Shown here in pieces: positions 40,906 to 49,725 of a DNA stretch of 64,000 nucleotides. Position 1 is the first letter of the stretch; each line of letters opens with the position of its first letter. A program made the translations under genes and the position numbers. The stretch is from Edwardsiella ictaluri ATCC 33202 (GTDB taxonomy: Bacteria; Pseudomonadota; Gammaproteobacteria; Enterobacterales; Enterobacteriaceae): NCBI RefSeq assembly GCF_000264785.1, contig NZ_AFJI01000041.1:1-64000 (forward strand). Reading direction: 5' to 3'. The notes below the pieces were generated by a model. The model was not told where the DNA came from. It did not search any database and worked only from the letters and a program-made list of their open reading frames with translations.

Positions 40906-41787
40906 ATGTTCACGGGAAGTATTGTAGCGCTGGTAACGCCGATGGATGACAAGGGGAATGTCGATCGCGCGAGCCTGAGAAAGTTGGTTGATTACCATGT
41001 CGCCAGCGGGACGTCCGCCATTGTTGCCGTGGGCACCACCGGTGAGTCCGCCACGCTGAGCCATGACGAGCATGTCAACGTGGTTTTACAGACACTGGAG
41101 CTGGCAGATGGCCGGATTCCGGTGATCGCAGGGGCTGGCGCTAACGCCACCGCCGAGGCCATTGCGTTGACCGAGTGTTTTAATCACTGCGGAGTGGTGG
41201 GATGTCTGTCGGTCACGCCGTATTATAATAAGCCGACGCAGGAAGGGTTGTATCAGCACTTCCGTGCCATCGCCTCTTGTACCGATCTGCCGCAGATTCT
41301 GTATAACGTGCCGTCGCGCACCGGTTGCGATATGCTGCCAGAGACCGTGGCACGTTTGGCGCAGATTAACAATATTATCGCGATCAAAGAAGCGACCGGG
41401 AACTTAAGCCGCGTTGGGCAGATCCAAGATCTGGTCAACGACGATCGCTTTATCCTGCTCAGTGGTGATGATGCGTCGGCGCTGGACTTTATGTGTCTGG
41501 GCGGAAAAGGGGTTATCTCGGTAACTGCGAACGTGGCCGCGCGCCAGATGGCGGAAATGTGCCGCCTGACGCTGGCCGGGGATGTCCATGCCGCCCGCAG
41601 GTTAAACCAGAGCCTGATGCCGCTACATCGCGATCTGTTTATAGAAGCAAACCCGATACCGGTAAAATGGGCCACCAAGGTATTGGGACTGATAGCGACC
41701 GACACCCTGCGTCTGCCGCTGACACCACTGAGCGCCAGTGCGCGCCCGGCGGTTGAACGCGCACTGCAACATGCCGGTGTGCTGTAA
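40906..41787 (+). CDS. dapA: 4-hydroxy-tetrahydrodipicolinate synthase DapA
   Basis: A 293-residue TIM-barrel aldolase (E. coli 292). [20 protein letters not shown] opens it. [14 protein letters not shown] binds pyruvate, [18 protein letters not shown] holds the catalytic tyrosine, the Schiff-base lysine lies in [13 protein letters not shown], and [20 protein letters not shown] follows. It condenses pyruvate with aspartate semialdehyde, the first step committed to DAP and lysine. bamC starts 16 bases after the stop and is co-transcribed. dapE further along the window belongs to the same pathway. Confidence 0.97.
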   Translation: MFTGSIVALVTPMDDKGNVDRASLRKLVDYHVASGTSAIVAVGTTGESATLSHDEHVNVVLQTLELADGRIPVIAGAGANATAEAIALTECFNHCGVVGCLSVTPYYNKPTQEGLYQHFRAIASCTDLPQILYNVPSRTGCDMLPETVARLAQINNIIAIKEATGNLSRVGQIQDLVNDDRFILLSGDDASALDFMCLGGKGVISVTANVAARQMAEMCRLTLAGDVHAARRLNQSLMPLHRDLFIEANPIPVKWATKVLGLIATDTLRLPLTPLSASARPAVERALQHAGVL

Positions 41788-41803
41788 CTCTTAGGGAGAT
41801 TGA

Positions 41804-42844
41804 ATGGCTTACTCAGTACAAAAGTCGACGATTGCGACCCTGGTTGGCGTGTCGCTGGCGATGATGCTCTCTGCCTGCTCCAGTGATCAGCGCTATAAGC
41901 GCCAGGTCAGCGGGGACGAGGCCTACCTGGAAACACCGGCACTGCAGGAGTTGAAGGTGCCAGCGGGGATGATCCTGCCGCTGCAGAACAGCACCTACGA
42001 TATTCAGATGAGTAGCGATAAGGGTGCCGTCGGCAAGGCGCTGGATATCCGTCCTCCGGCGCAGGCGCTGGCGCTGCTGAACGGTTCGCGCACCCAGTAC
42101 ACCAATGGCGCCGCGATCATGCTGGTGGAGAATTCTGCTGGGATGAGCGGGCTGTGGCAGCAGGTCGTGCGCTCGGTACAGGAAGATAACTTCCCGATCG
42201 CCAGCCGCCAGGATGCCAGCCAGTCGCTGACGACGGAGTGGATCGCGTTCAATCGCGCCGATGAAGATCAGCAGTATCGGGGCCGTTATCAGATCTCGGT
42301 TCAGCCGCAGGGATACCAGACGGCGATCGTGGTGAAATCCCTGGCGTTGGAGCAGAGCGGATCGCCGGTGACCTCGGGCAGTGAGATCCAGCGCTATGCG
42401 GTGAATGTGCTGAATGGCATCGTCGGCAATCTGGATAAAATCCAGAGCGATCAGGCGAACGCGCGCGCTGACCGGAGTCTGGGGCAGATCGATGTACAGA
42501 GCGGGGCCGACGATACCGGCCTGCCGTTGCTGATCGTCCGTGCGCCTTATGCACAGGTGTGGGAGCGTTTACCGTCCGTGTTGCCGCGTGTCGGTATGGT
42601 TATCAGCGACAGCAGCCGCTCGCAGGGTACGGTTTCTGTCAGTTATAAAGAGCCGAGCAGCAGCATCTGGGAAAGCCTGGGGGCCAGTGCACCGGATCTG
42701 GCCAATGGCGACTATAAGATCCAGGTCGGCGATCTGGACAACCGTACCAGCCTGCAGTTCCTGGACAGCAAGGGACAGCCGCTGACCCAGGCGCGTAACG
42801 ACGCGCTGGTCAAGGTATTCCAGGCGGCGTTCGCCCGCCCGTAA
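41804..42844 (+). CDS. bamC: Outer-membrane assembly lipoprotein BamC
   Basis: A 346-residue lipoprotein (E. coli NlpB/BamC 344). The signal peptide ends in the lipobox LSAC with Cys at residue 25. The mature N-terminus is the long unstructured segment that binds BamD ([18 protein letters not shown]), followed by two helix-grip domains ([18 protein letters not shown] onward, and [20 protein letters not shown] onward). It is an accessory subunit of the BAM complex. A strong terminator follows, then the purC promoter. Confidence 0.95.
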   Translation: MAYSVQKSTIATLVGVSLAMMLSACSSDQRYKRQVSGDEAYLETPALQELKVPAGMILPLQNSTYDIQMSSDKGAVGKALDIRPPAQALALLNGSRTQYTNGAAIMLVENSAGMSGLWQQVVRSVQEDNFPIASRQDASQSLTTEWIAFNRADEDQQYRGRYQISVQPQGYQTAIVVKSLALEQSGSPVTSGSEIQRYAVNVLNGIVGNLDKIQSDQANARADRSLGQIDVQSGADDTGLPLLIVRAPYAQVWERLPSVLPRVGMVISDSSRSQGTVSVSYKEPSSSIWESLGASAPDLANGDYKIQVGDLDNRTSLQFLDSKGQPLTQARNDALVKVFQAAFARP

Positions 42845-42862
42845 CCCGAACGGACATCGAGA

Positions 42863-42892
42863 AGGGGGCTAACGCCCCTTTTTTTGTATTTT
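42863..42892 (+). terminator. Terminator of dapA-bamC
   Basis: AAGGGGGC-TAAC-GCCCCTT followed by a run of T to 42886 and beyond. It is a strong Rho-independent terminator just before the purC promoter. Confidence 0.85.
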
Positions 42893-42899
42893 TTTCTCT

Positions 42900-42925
42900 A
42901 CGCAACCGTTTGGCTGGCCTATAAT
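42900..42925 (+). promoter_or_regulatory. purC promoter with PurR box
   Basis: ACGCAACCGTTTGGCT at 42900-42915 matches the PurR consensus in most positions, and a perfect TATAAT follows at 42920-42925. The operator sits on the -35 region, suiting repression as in E. coli purC. Confidence 0.75.
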
Positions 42926-42992
42926 GGCCCGCATCCTGCGGCGCTGTCGCGCCCGAACGTTTCGGTTTGTTCTTAACCTATGGAGTATACAA

Positions 42993-43706
42993 ATGCAAAA
43001 GCTCGCTGAGTTGTACCGCGGCAAGGCTAAAACAGTCTATACCACGGAGGATCCGGATCTGCTGATTCTGTCGTTCCGCAACGATACGTCAGCCCTGGAT
43101 GGCCAGCGCATTGAGCAGTTTGATCGCAAAGGTATGGTGAACAACAAGTTTAATCACTTCATCATGAGCAAGCTGGAGGCGGCCGGGATCCCGACGCAGA
43201 TGGAGCGCCTGCTGTCCGATACCGATGCGCTGGTGAAGAAGCTGGAGATGGTGCCGGTGGAGTGCGTGATCCGTAACCGCGCTGCTGGTTCGCTGGTGAA
43301 GCGTCTGGGCATTGAAGAGGGCATGCCGCTGAATCCGCCGCTGTTCGACCTGTTCCTGAAGAACGACGCCATGCACGATCCGATGGTCAATGAATCCTAC
43401 TGCCGTACCTTTGGCTGGGTCAGTGACGAGCATCTGGCGCAGATGAAGGCGCTGAGCTACCGCGCCAACGAGGTGCTCAGCCAGCTGTTTGACGACGCCG
43501 GGCTGATCCTGGTGGACTTTAAGCTGGAGTTCGGTCTGTATAAGGGCCAAGTCGTTCTGGGCGATGAGTTTTCGCCGGACGGCAGTCGCCTGTGGGATAA
43601 GACGACGCTGGCGAAGATGGATAAGGATCGTTTCCGCCAGAATCTGGGCGGACTGATTGAGGCTTATGAAGAGGTGGCGCTCCGTCTGGGCGTGCCGCTC
43701 GACTGA
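42993..43706 (+). CDS. purC: SAICAR synthetase PurC
   Basis: 237 residues from the ATG at 42993, the E. coli length. [20 protein letters not shown] carries the glycine-rich ATP segment. [20 protein letters not shown]-like sequence ([18 protein letters not shown]), [20 protein letters not shown] and [13 protein letters not shown] are the substrate and metal sites. It joins CAIR and aspartate to give SAICAR. The longer frame to 42924 begins on the -10 box and is not used. A stem AACGGGGG-CCCCCGTT lies at 43733-43757 after the stop, without a T-run. Confidence 0.97.
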   Translation: MQKLAELYRGKAKTVYTTEDPDLLILSFRNDTSALDGQRIEQFDRKGMVNNKFNHFIMSKLEAAGIPTQMERLLSDTDALVKKLEMVPVECVIRNRAAGSLVKRLGIEEGMPLNPPLFDLFLKNDAMHDPMVNESYCRTFGWVSDEHLAQMKALSYRANEVLSQLFDDAGLILVDFKLEFGLYKGQVVLGDEFSPDGSRLWDKTTLAKMDKDRFRQNLGGLIEAYEEVALRLGVPLD

Positions 43707-44290
43707 GCTGCGATGCGGGGAGCCGTGAAGCAACGGGGGTGATCGGCCCCCGTTGGCGTTATGGCGCCAGCCCGGCCATGACACTCGTCTGTCCGCTGCC
43801 GGTGTCCGTGAGCCCAGGGCAACAGCAGCGGCAGCCTGTCCCTCCACGGGGTGCACGCCAAATCCTCTATGGTGCGATAATAAGTTTCTCGCCAGCACCC
43901 CGGCAGCCAGCCGCGTGCCTTCACGCCAAGATCGTTGCAGGGGGAGCCGATAGAGAGAAAAACCATGCCCGGCAGGTGTAGAAAGTGCTCAGCCAGATAA
44001 CGGAATAGCGCGGGCTACAGGCAGAGGCCCGGCCCGATATTATCGGGGTTGCACCGGTGATGGGACTCAAATCGGCACGGCTTAATAACAGTTTTTTATC
44101 CTGAGTCTGTGGGAAAATATGGGGTGATATCCTTAAGGATAACGCTCTCGCGTGGCCATTTGGTACGGTGATCAACAGGATTTCATCCATAGATATTTTT
44201 GTGGCCGTTTGTTAATGACGGCGTGCGGCAGCGCTGACGGCGGCGATACTGGTATACTCTGTGATCCCCTTCTTCTGCCGTGGTGTCGCT
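43707..44290. other. Intergenic region where E. coli has ypfJ
   Basis: About 580 bases between purC and tmcA. E. coli carries ypfJ here; I find no trace of its metalloprotease motif. The minus strand has open stretches, one of which (roughly 43660-44020) reads RYLAEHFLHLPGMVFLSIG and then SPCNDLGVKARGWLPGCW, which looks somewhat protein-like but has no start signal or recognised family. A stem at 43733-43757 follows purC. The last 180 bases are AT-richer and probably hold the tmcA promoter. Confidence 0.5.
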
Positions 44291-46252
44291 ATGCCGCTTT
44301 CTGTCTCTCTTCCTGCCATGTCCCGCGCCGGTGTGCGCCGCCTGCTGGTGATCAGCGGCGAGGCCGACTGGTGCCGACGGCGCGCCGCCCTTGCCATCGC
44401 CCCGCTGGGCGATGTGACCTGGTGCGGCAGCCCGGCGCCGACGGGATGTCAGATGCTGTCGCTGGCGCAGATCCGGACGGTGCTGGGACGTGAGTTGGGG
44501 CACTGCGTGCTGGATTGGCATCCGGGCTGTCACGCGGAGGTGCTGGCGGCGTTGGCCGGTACGCTGCGTGCCGGCAGCTGGCTGATCCTGCTGACGCCGC
44601 CGTGGTCTGCCTGGGCGAAGCGTCCCGATGATGACAGCCTGCGCTGGAGCGAGCGCGAACATCCCATCGCCACGGCGAATTTTGTTCACCATCTGCAGCG
44701 GACGCTGTCCGACGCCGACGGCGTCACGCTGTGGCGCCAGGGGGAGGTGTGCCCGGCGCCAATGCCGCTGGGGTGTTCGGCGTGGCGGGCACCGGATGGC
44801 GCGCCGACGGTGCAGCAGCAGGCGATACTGCGCGCACTGCGTACGCCGGCCGCCGTCAATGTGGTGCTGGGTCCCCGCGGGCGTGGCAAGTCAACCCTGA
44901 GCGGCATGCTGGCCGCCGAGCTGCGCGGTGACTGTCTGCTGACGGCGCCGGCCCGGGTCGCCGCCGAACGGGTACAGACGACGGCGGGCACGCTGCCGTT
45001 CGTGGCGCCCGATCTGCTGCTGCAGCGGATCGAGGCCGGGGAGGCGCTGCCCGGCTGGCTGCTGATCGATGAGGCGGCGGCGATTCCGGCGCCGCTGCTG
45101 CAGCGCCTGATTGTGGCGTTTCCCCATGTGCTGATGACCACCACGGTACAGGGCTACGAGGGGACCGGTCGCGGGTTTCTGCTCAAGTTCTGCGCAGCAC
45201 TGCCCGATTGTCGTATCCATAGCCTCGATCGGCCGCTGCGCTGGGCCAGCGGCGATCCGCTGGAAGCATGGCTGAACGCCGCGCTGCTGTTCAGCGATAC
45301 CTGTGGAGCGGTGGCGCCGGTCAGCGCGCTGCGCTGGCTGGATCAGCGTCAGTGGCAGACGGCACCGGTGCTGATGGCGGCCTTTTATGCCCTGCTGACC
45401 AGCGCCCACTACCGGACATCGCCGCTCGATCTGCGGCGCCTGATGGATGCGCCTGGTCAGCGTCTGTGCGCGGCGCTGGGCGAGGCACGGGTGCAGGGGG
45501 CGCTGTGGCTGGTGGAAGAGGGGGGACTGTCTGCTGCGCTGGCGCAGGCGGTATGGGCCGGTGAGCGTCGTCCGCGTGGTAGCCTGGTCGCCCAGTCGCT
45601 GGCGGCGCACGGCGGTGAGCCCTGCGCCCCACGGTTGCGATCCTGGCGCGTCAGCCGCATCGCCGTGATGCCGGCGCTGCGACGCCGTGGTGTGGCGTCA
45701 GCGTTGATAGCCGAGGCGCTGACGCAGGCGCGGGCGGGGGCGATGGACTTTGTTTCGGTCAGCTTTGGCTATACCGGTGCGCTCTGGGCGTTCTGGCAAC
45801 GTTGCGGATTTACCCTGGTGCGCGTGGGGACTCAGAGAGAGGCCAGCAGCGGCTGCTATACGGCGATGGCACTCTGTCCGCTGACGGCGGCGGGAGAGGC
45901 ACTGACCCGGCGTTTGGCCCGGCGTCTGGCGCGGGATGCCCGCTGGCTGATGGCGCAGACCGGGCTTACGCTCCCGCTGACGCCGCTGGTTGCGGCCGGG
46001 CCCGATGAGGCCGATCTGCGTGAGTTGGACGGTTTTGCCCATCATGCCCGTCCCTACGATAGCGCCTGTCCGGCGCTGCTGCGTTTTCTGACCTGCCGAC
46101 GGACCTCTGCGCTGCCGCCGCTGCTGGCGCAGCTGTTGCAGGTGCAGGGCGATCTGGCACGGCTGCCGCCGCAGGGGGGCATCAGCGGACGGCGGGCCCT
46201 GATCGCCGCCCTGCGCCGGGCGCTGGCCGCCGCGCTGACGACGACGGCGTAA
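44291..46252 (+). CDS. tmcA: tRNA(Met) cytidine acetyltransferase TmcA
   Basis: A 653-residue multidomain enzyme (E. coli 671). An N-terminal DUF1726 domain is followed by the RecD-like helicase module with Walker A GPRGRGKSTLSGMLAAEL, Walker B GWLLIDEAAAIPAPLLQRLI and TTTVQGYEGTGRGFLLKFCA. The GNAT domain has RVSRIAVMPALRRRGVASAL and SVSFGYTGALWAFWQRCGF, and a C-terminal tRNA-binding part follows. It makes ac4C at position 34 of elongator tRNA-Met using acetyl-CoA and ATP. The start at 44291 is the most likely ATG, but the ribosome site is poor; a further ATG lies at about residue 14 (MSRAGVRRLLVISGEAD). Confidence 0.94.
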   Translation: MPLSVSLPAMSRAGVRRLLVISGEADWCRRRAALAIAPLGDVTWCGSPAPTGCQMLSLAQIRTVLGRELGHCVLDWHPGCHAEVLAALAGTLRAGSWLILLTPPWSAWAKRPDDDSLRWSEREHPIATANFVHHLQRTLSDADGVTLWRQGEVCPAPMPLGCSAWRAPDGAPTVQQQAILRALRTPAAVNVVLGPRGRGKSTLSGMLAAELRGDCLLTAPARVAAERVQTTAGTLPFVAPDLLLQRIEAGEALPGWLLIDEAAAIPAPLLQRLIVAFPHVLMTTTVQGYEGTGRGFLLKFCAALPDCRIHSLDRPLRWASGDPLEAWLNAALLFSDTCGAVAPVSALRWLDQRQWQTAPVLMAAFYALLTSAHYRTSPLDLRRLMDAPGQRLCAALGEARVQGALWLVEEGGLSAALAQAVWAGERRPRGSLVAQSLAAHGGEPCAPRLRSWRVSRIAVMPALRRRGVASALIAEALTQARAGAMDFVSVSFGYTGALWAFWQRCGFTLVRVGTQREASSGCYTAMALCPLTAAGEALTRRLARRLARDARWLMAQTGLTLPLTPLVAAGPDEADLRELDGFAHHARPYDSACPALLRFLTCRRTSALPPLLAQLLQVQGDLARLPPQGGISGRRALIAALRRALAAALTTTA

Positions 46253-46363
46253 CGCCGTCGGCACACCCGGCCGGGAGGCGCGCGGACAGCGTGGCTTTTC
46301 TCCTGGCGCAGCAGGCGTATAGTAGGAAACAAGAGCATCCGCATGAGTGATTAGGAGCTGCGT

Positions 46364-47050
46364 ATGGAACATCATCATCACGTTGTGCAACAGCCGACAG
46401 GGACGGCGCAGCAGCTGATTCTGCTGTTTCACGCCGTAGGCGATAACCCGGTCGCCATGGGGCAGATTGGGGAATACTTCGCCCGGGCATTCCCACTGGC
46501 GCTGGTGGTCAGCGTCGGGTCGCCTGAGCCGTCGCCGGATGGCGCAGGGCTGCAGTGGTATGCGCAAGAGGGGGAGGATGACGAGAGCCGTCCCGGGCGT
46601 ATTGCCGCCGCGTTGCCGCGGCTGATCGCGCTGGTGCGTCACTGGCAGCGGGTCAGTGGCGTCGGCTATGCCGCGACGGCGCTGGTGGGTTTCTCTCAGG
46701 GGGCGACGATGGCGCTGGAGGCGGTGCGCAGCGAGCCGGATCTGGCTGGCCGGGTGATCGCGTTCAGCGGGCGCTTTGCCACCCTGCCGCAGCATAAGCT
46801 GGGTAATACAGTGGTGCATTTGCTGCATGGCAGCGAGGATCCCCGGGTCAGTCTGGCGCACGCGCAGGAGGCCGAGCTCCGGCTGCGCAGCACCGGCACC
46901 GATGTCACGCTGGATATTGAGCCGGTGGGACATGCGATCAACGCGGCCCTGATGGAGGCGGCGCTGGAGCGGATGCGCACCTATATTCCGCAGCGTTACT
47001 GGGATGAGGCGCTCAGCGGCAAACGCGGCGAGATCGTCGCCTACCGCTGA
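46364..47050 (+). CDS. ypfH: Serine esterase YpfH
   Basis: A 228-residue alpha/beta hydrolase (E. coli YpfH 232). Its nucleophile elbow is ALVGFSQGATMALEAV, the acid lies in HGSEDPRVSL and the His in EPVGHAINAALMEAA, giving a full Ser-Asp-His triad. An N-terminal MEHHHHVVQQ is natural. YpfH is a carboxylesterase of the phospholipase/carboxylesterase family with short acyl ester activity reported in E. coli; the natural substrate is unknown. AGGAG precedes the ATG. It is convergent with ypfN. Confidence 0.92.
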   Translation: MEHHHHVVQQPTGTAQQLILLFHAVGDNPVAMGQIGEYFARAFPLALVVSVGSPEPSPDGAGLQWYAQEGEDDESRPGRIAAALPRLIALVRHWQRVSGVGYAATALVGFSQGATMALEAVRSEPDLAGRVIAFSGRFATLPQHKLGNTVVHLLHGSEDPRVSLAHAQEAELRLRSTGTDVTLDIEPVGHAINAALMEAALERMRTYIPQRYWDEALSGKRGEIVAYR

Positions 47051-47063
47051 GGGGGAAGGGGCG

Positions 47064-47261
47064 CTATTTGCGCGGCGCCTTGTCCTGTCGGGGCCAGTCA
47101 TCGTCGTCCCACTGCGCATTGTTGTCGCGGTGCGGCGGCAGCGGCGGGCGATCGTCCAGATAGTGTTTGGGATTGACGCGCATCAGCGCCTTGATCCCGT
47201 TCCAGATCATGCCGATCAGGATCAGCAGGATCACCCACCAATAGTCAGCCAGCCAACTCAT
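47064..47261 (-). CDS. ypfN: UPF0370 membrane protein YpfN
   Basis: A 65-residue protein with one membrane helix (WLADYWWVILLILIGMIWNG, residues 3-22) and a charged tail ending in PPHRDNNAQWDDDDWPRQD, matching E. coli YpfN (66). Function unknown. The ATG at 47261 overlaps the stop of the upstream M15 peptidase gene by four bases, so it is the last gene of the yffB-dapE-peptidase-ypfN operon. Confidence 0.9.
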   Translation of the reverse strand: MSWLADYWWVILLILIGMIWNGIKALMRVNPKHYLDDRPPLPPHRDNNAQWDDDDWPRQDKAPRK

Positions 47262-47935
47262 TCCTTGCTCTCCTGCGTATGGATATAGCGGGAAAAAATC
47301 GCCTCCAGATGGGACTCCAGCCAGTCGCGTCCGGCGATGTCGCGATCCTGCCATGCTTCCCGCAGCACCGCCGGTGTCAGCAGGGACTCGGCCTGCTGCG
47401 CCAGCGGACGATAGCTCAGGTGCCAGGGTTCGGCACCGACCCCTCCCTGCCCGCCGTTAAACGGGCGGTAAAAGCCGAACGCCGCCATGTGCGTATCCAG
47501 CCAGCGGGTAAGGGGGAACTGGCAGCCCGCGCTCTGATACTCCCACGGCTCCAGCTGGAGCCGTGTATCCGCGGGCAGCAGATCCGGATCGTAGACGTCG
47601 AGATCGCAGCCCCAGTGGTGTCGGCTGGCGCCGGGCAGGGCAGACCAGCGCAGGATGGCCTGACAGCGCTCGCCCGGCGTCAGGCCAGTCACCTGCAGCG
47701 GCTGGCTGTCGGCGTCCAGCAACGGACGCTTTCCGTTGAACTTGTCATTCCAGATGGCCTGCTGGCGCGCAAAGTCGCGAAAGCTGCTGGCAGGTTGCAG
47801 GTTAAGCCCATCGGCGCGTGCGCGCCGCTGCATGGCGCGAAACGCGTCGGCGGCCTGTGGTTGCAGGCGGTGGTTGCCGCCAATGGACACCAGGTGATCG
47901 GTGCTCAGACCGGTCAGCATCGCCGGAGTGATCAT
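47258..47935 (-). CDS. M15 family (VanY/LdcB-like) D-Ala carboxypeptidase-type protein
   Basis: A 225-residue protein with both zinc motifs of the M15B family, [13 protein letters not shown] (His and Asp ligands) and EPWHLSYRP (Glu and His), plus [19 protein letters not shown] typical of VanY-like enzymes. No signal peptide is obvious at the start [20 protein letters not shown], so a cytoplasmic role, for example trimming recycled muropeptides as an LD- or DD-carboxypeptidase, is possible. The ATG overlaps the dapE stop by four bases and its own stop overlaps ypfN, so it is translated with dapE. E. coli lacks this gene at this place. A farther ATG at 48004 lies inside dapE and is not used. 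Confidence 0.85.
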   Translation of the reverse strand: MITPAMLTGLSTDHLVSIGGNHRLQPQAADAFRAMQRRARADGLNLQPASSFRDFARQQAIWNDKFNGKRPLLDADSQPLQVTGLTPGERCQAILRWSALPGASRHHWGCDLDVYDPDLLPADTRLQLEPWEYQSAGCQFPLTRWLDTHMAAFGFYRPFNGGQGGVGAEPWHLSYRPLAQQAESLLTPAVLREAWQDRDIAGRDWLESHLEAIFSRYIHTQESKE

Positions 47936-49065
47936 GCGATGAGTTGCTCCATAATCCGTTGGTACATGCGGCTGAGACTTTGCAGGTCGGCTGCGCTGAC
48001 GCATTCATTGACTTTATGTATGGTGGCATTGAGCGGTCCCAGTTCGACCACCTGGGCGCCCATGCGGGCAATGAAACGCCCGTCGGATGTGCCGCCGGTG
48101 GTCAGCAGGCGCGGGGTCTGGCCACCGTAGCAGGCGACGGCGTTGACCACTGCGTCAACCAGTTCGCCGCCCGGCGTCAGGAACGGCAGGCCGGAGAGGG
48201 ACCAGTTAAGGGTGTAGCGCAGGCCGTGGCGCTCCAGCAGTGCCGTGACGCGTTGCTGGATCGACTCAACGCTTGATTCGGTGCTGAAGCGCAGGTTGAA
48301 CTGCACATCCAGATCGCCTGGGATCACATTATTGCTGCCGGTACCGGCGGCAATATTGGCGATTTGCAGACTGGTTGGTGGGAAGAAGTCGTTGCCGCGA
48401 TCCCACTCGATAGCTATCAGCTCCGCCAGCATCGGCATGGCGCGGTGTACCGGGTTATCGGCCAGGTGAGGGTAGGCCACATGTCCCTGGGTGCCGTGTA
48501 TGGTCAGATTGGCGGTGATGGAGCCGCGGCGGCCGTTTTTGACCACGTCACCCAGACAGCGCTCGCTGGAGGGCTCACCCACCAGGCAGTAGTCAAGACG
48601 TTCGCCGCGCGCCATCAGGGCCTCAACAACGCGGACGGTACCGTTGACCGCGCTGGCCTCTTCATCGGAGGTGATTAAAAAGGCCAGTCTCCCACGGTGC
48701 TCCGGTCTGGCGGAGACAAAGCGTTCGGCGGCGACCACCATGGCGGCCAGCGATCCCTTCATATCCGCCGCGCCGCGGCCGTACAGCATGCCGTCCTGCA
48801 GCGTCGGGCTAAACGGGGGATGGCGCCACTGGCGCTCATCGCCGGGCGGTACGACGTCGGTATGGCCGGCAAAGGCCAGCACCGGGCCATTGCCGCCGCG
48901 CCAGGCCCACAGATTGCGGGTATCGCCGCGCGGCATCTCTTCAATATGGAAGTCCAGCGCGCGCAGGCGGGCCAGCAGGATCTCCTGGCATCCGGCGTCG
49001 TTGGGGCTGATGGACGGGCAGCGGATCAGCTGCTGCGCCAGCGTGAGGACCGGACAGACACTCAT
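47932..49065 (-). CDS. dapE: Succinyl-diaminopimelate desuccinylase DapE
   Basis: A 377-residue M20 metallohydrolase (E. coli 375). Zinc ligands are visible in [15 protein letters not shown] (His, Asp), the catalytic base in [16 protein letters not shown], and further ligands in [20 protein letters not shown] and [13 protein letters not shown] with the C-terminal [16 protein letters not shown] His. It releases succinate from N-succinyl-DAP in the lysine/peptidoglycan pathway. It overlaps yffB upstream and the M15 peptidase downstream by four bases each. Confidence 0.97.
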   Translation of the reverse strand: MSVCPVLTLAQQLIRCPSISPNDAGCQEILLARLRALDFHIEEMPRGDTRNLWAWRGGNGPVLAFAGHTDVVPPGDERQWRHPPFSPTLQDGMLYGRGAADMKGSLAAMVVAAERFVSARPEHRGRLAFLITSDEEASAVNGTVRVVEALMARGERLDYCLVGEPSSERCLGDVVKNGRRGSITANLTIHGTQGHVAYPHLADNPVHRAMPMLAELIAIEWDRGNDFFPPTSLQIANIAAGTGSNNVIPGDLDVQFNLRFSTESSVESIQQRVTALLERHGLRYTLNWSLSGLPFLTPGGELVDAVVNAVACYGGQTPRLLTTGGTSDGRFIARMGAQVVELGPLNATIHKVNECVSAADLQSLSRMYQRIMEQLIA

Positions 49066-49445
49066 TGTGCCTCCCCGGCGAAAAACTGCGCGTAGCGCTC
49101 TGGGGTGAACCCAAGCAGCAGTTGCTCTCCCCGCTGCAACAGCGGGCGCTTGATCAGCGCAGGATGTATCAGCATCAGCTGTGCCGCCGCCTCTGGCTGA
49201 GCGGCTTCGGCGCGGGTGGCCTCATCCAGGCCGCGCCAGGTGGTGCCGCGGGTATTCAACAGCGTGCCACCTCCCAGTTGTTGAATAAAGTGGTTTAACA
49301 GCGCGCTGTCCAGACCATCGCTGCGGTAGTCATGGAAGCGATACGGGATCTGCCGCTCATCCAGCCAATTACGGGCCTTCTTAATCGTATCGCAGTTTTT
49401 GATGCCATAGATCACCGGCACCGGGGAGGACGACAGAGTAGTCAT
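49062..49445 (-). CDS. yffB: ArsC/Spx-family protein YffB
   Basis: A 127-residue thioredoxin-fold protein of the ArsC/Spx family (E. coli YffB 118). The single N-terminal Cys lies in [18 protein letters not shown] and the C-terminal [20 protein letters not shown] is conserved. Family members are glutathione-dependent thiol reductases or RNA polymerase regulators; YffB itself is not well understood. It is the first gene of the dapE operon. Confidence 0.93.
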   Translation of the reverse strand: MTTLSSSPVPVIYGIKNCDTIKKARNWLDERQIPYRFHDYRSDGLDSALLNHFIQQLGGGTLLNTRGTTWRGLDEATRAEAAQPEAAAQLMLIHPALIKRPLLQRGEQLLLGFTPERYAQFFAGEAQ

Positions 49446-49559
49446 GACGCTGTTACCTTTGTTATCGGGGGGCTTCCATAATGCGGTAAATCTGCCGTGG
49501 GATCTACCCTTGGCAAGCCGCGCCTGACCGACGTAGCTGCCGTTTGGCCGTGGAGAAAA

Positions 49560-49725
49560 TGCCGTCCCCCGGAGGAGGCGTTATGCAAAGATTGATTGCA
49601 GTGATAAAAATATCAATCCTATAAAAACAAACGCAATATTTTCATCATATTATAATAAATCGCTGGCTTTATCGTCACATGACACCGCTATGTTCCCCGT
49701 ACTTCTATTTTATCGGGGACATCTC
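49560..49725 (+). promoter_or_regulatory. AT-rich control region of the autotransporter gene
   Basis: A strongly AT-rich stretch (from about 49585 to 49690) in a G+C-rich neighbourhood, with several TATAAT-like words such as CATATTATAATAAAT. It likely carries the promoter and could be a target for H-NS silencing. GGGGAC seven bases before the ATG at 49726 is the ribosome site. Confidence 0.5.

Noticed and set aside
43089-43898. 269-codon minus-strand ORF over purC
   Set aside because: Mostly antisense of purC, which is unambiguous.
45698-47119. 473-codon minus-strand ORF over tmcA and ypfH
   Set aside because: Arginine/glutamine/proline-rich antisense shadow of two well supported genes.
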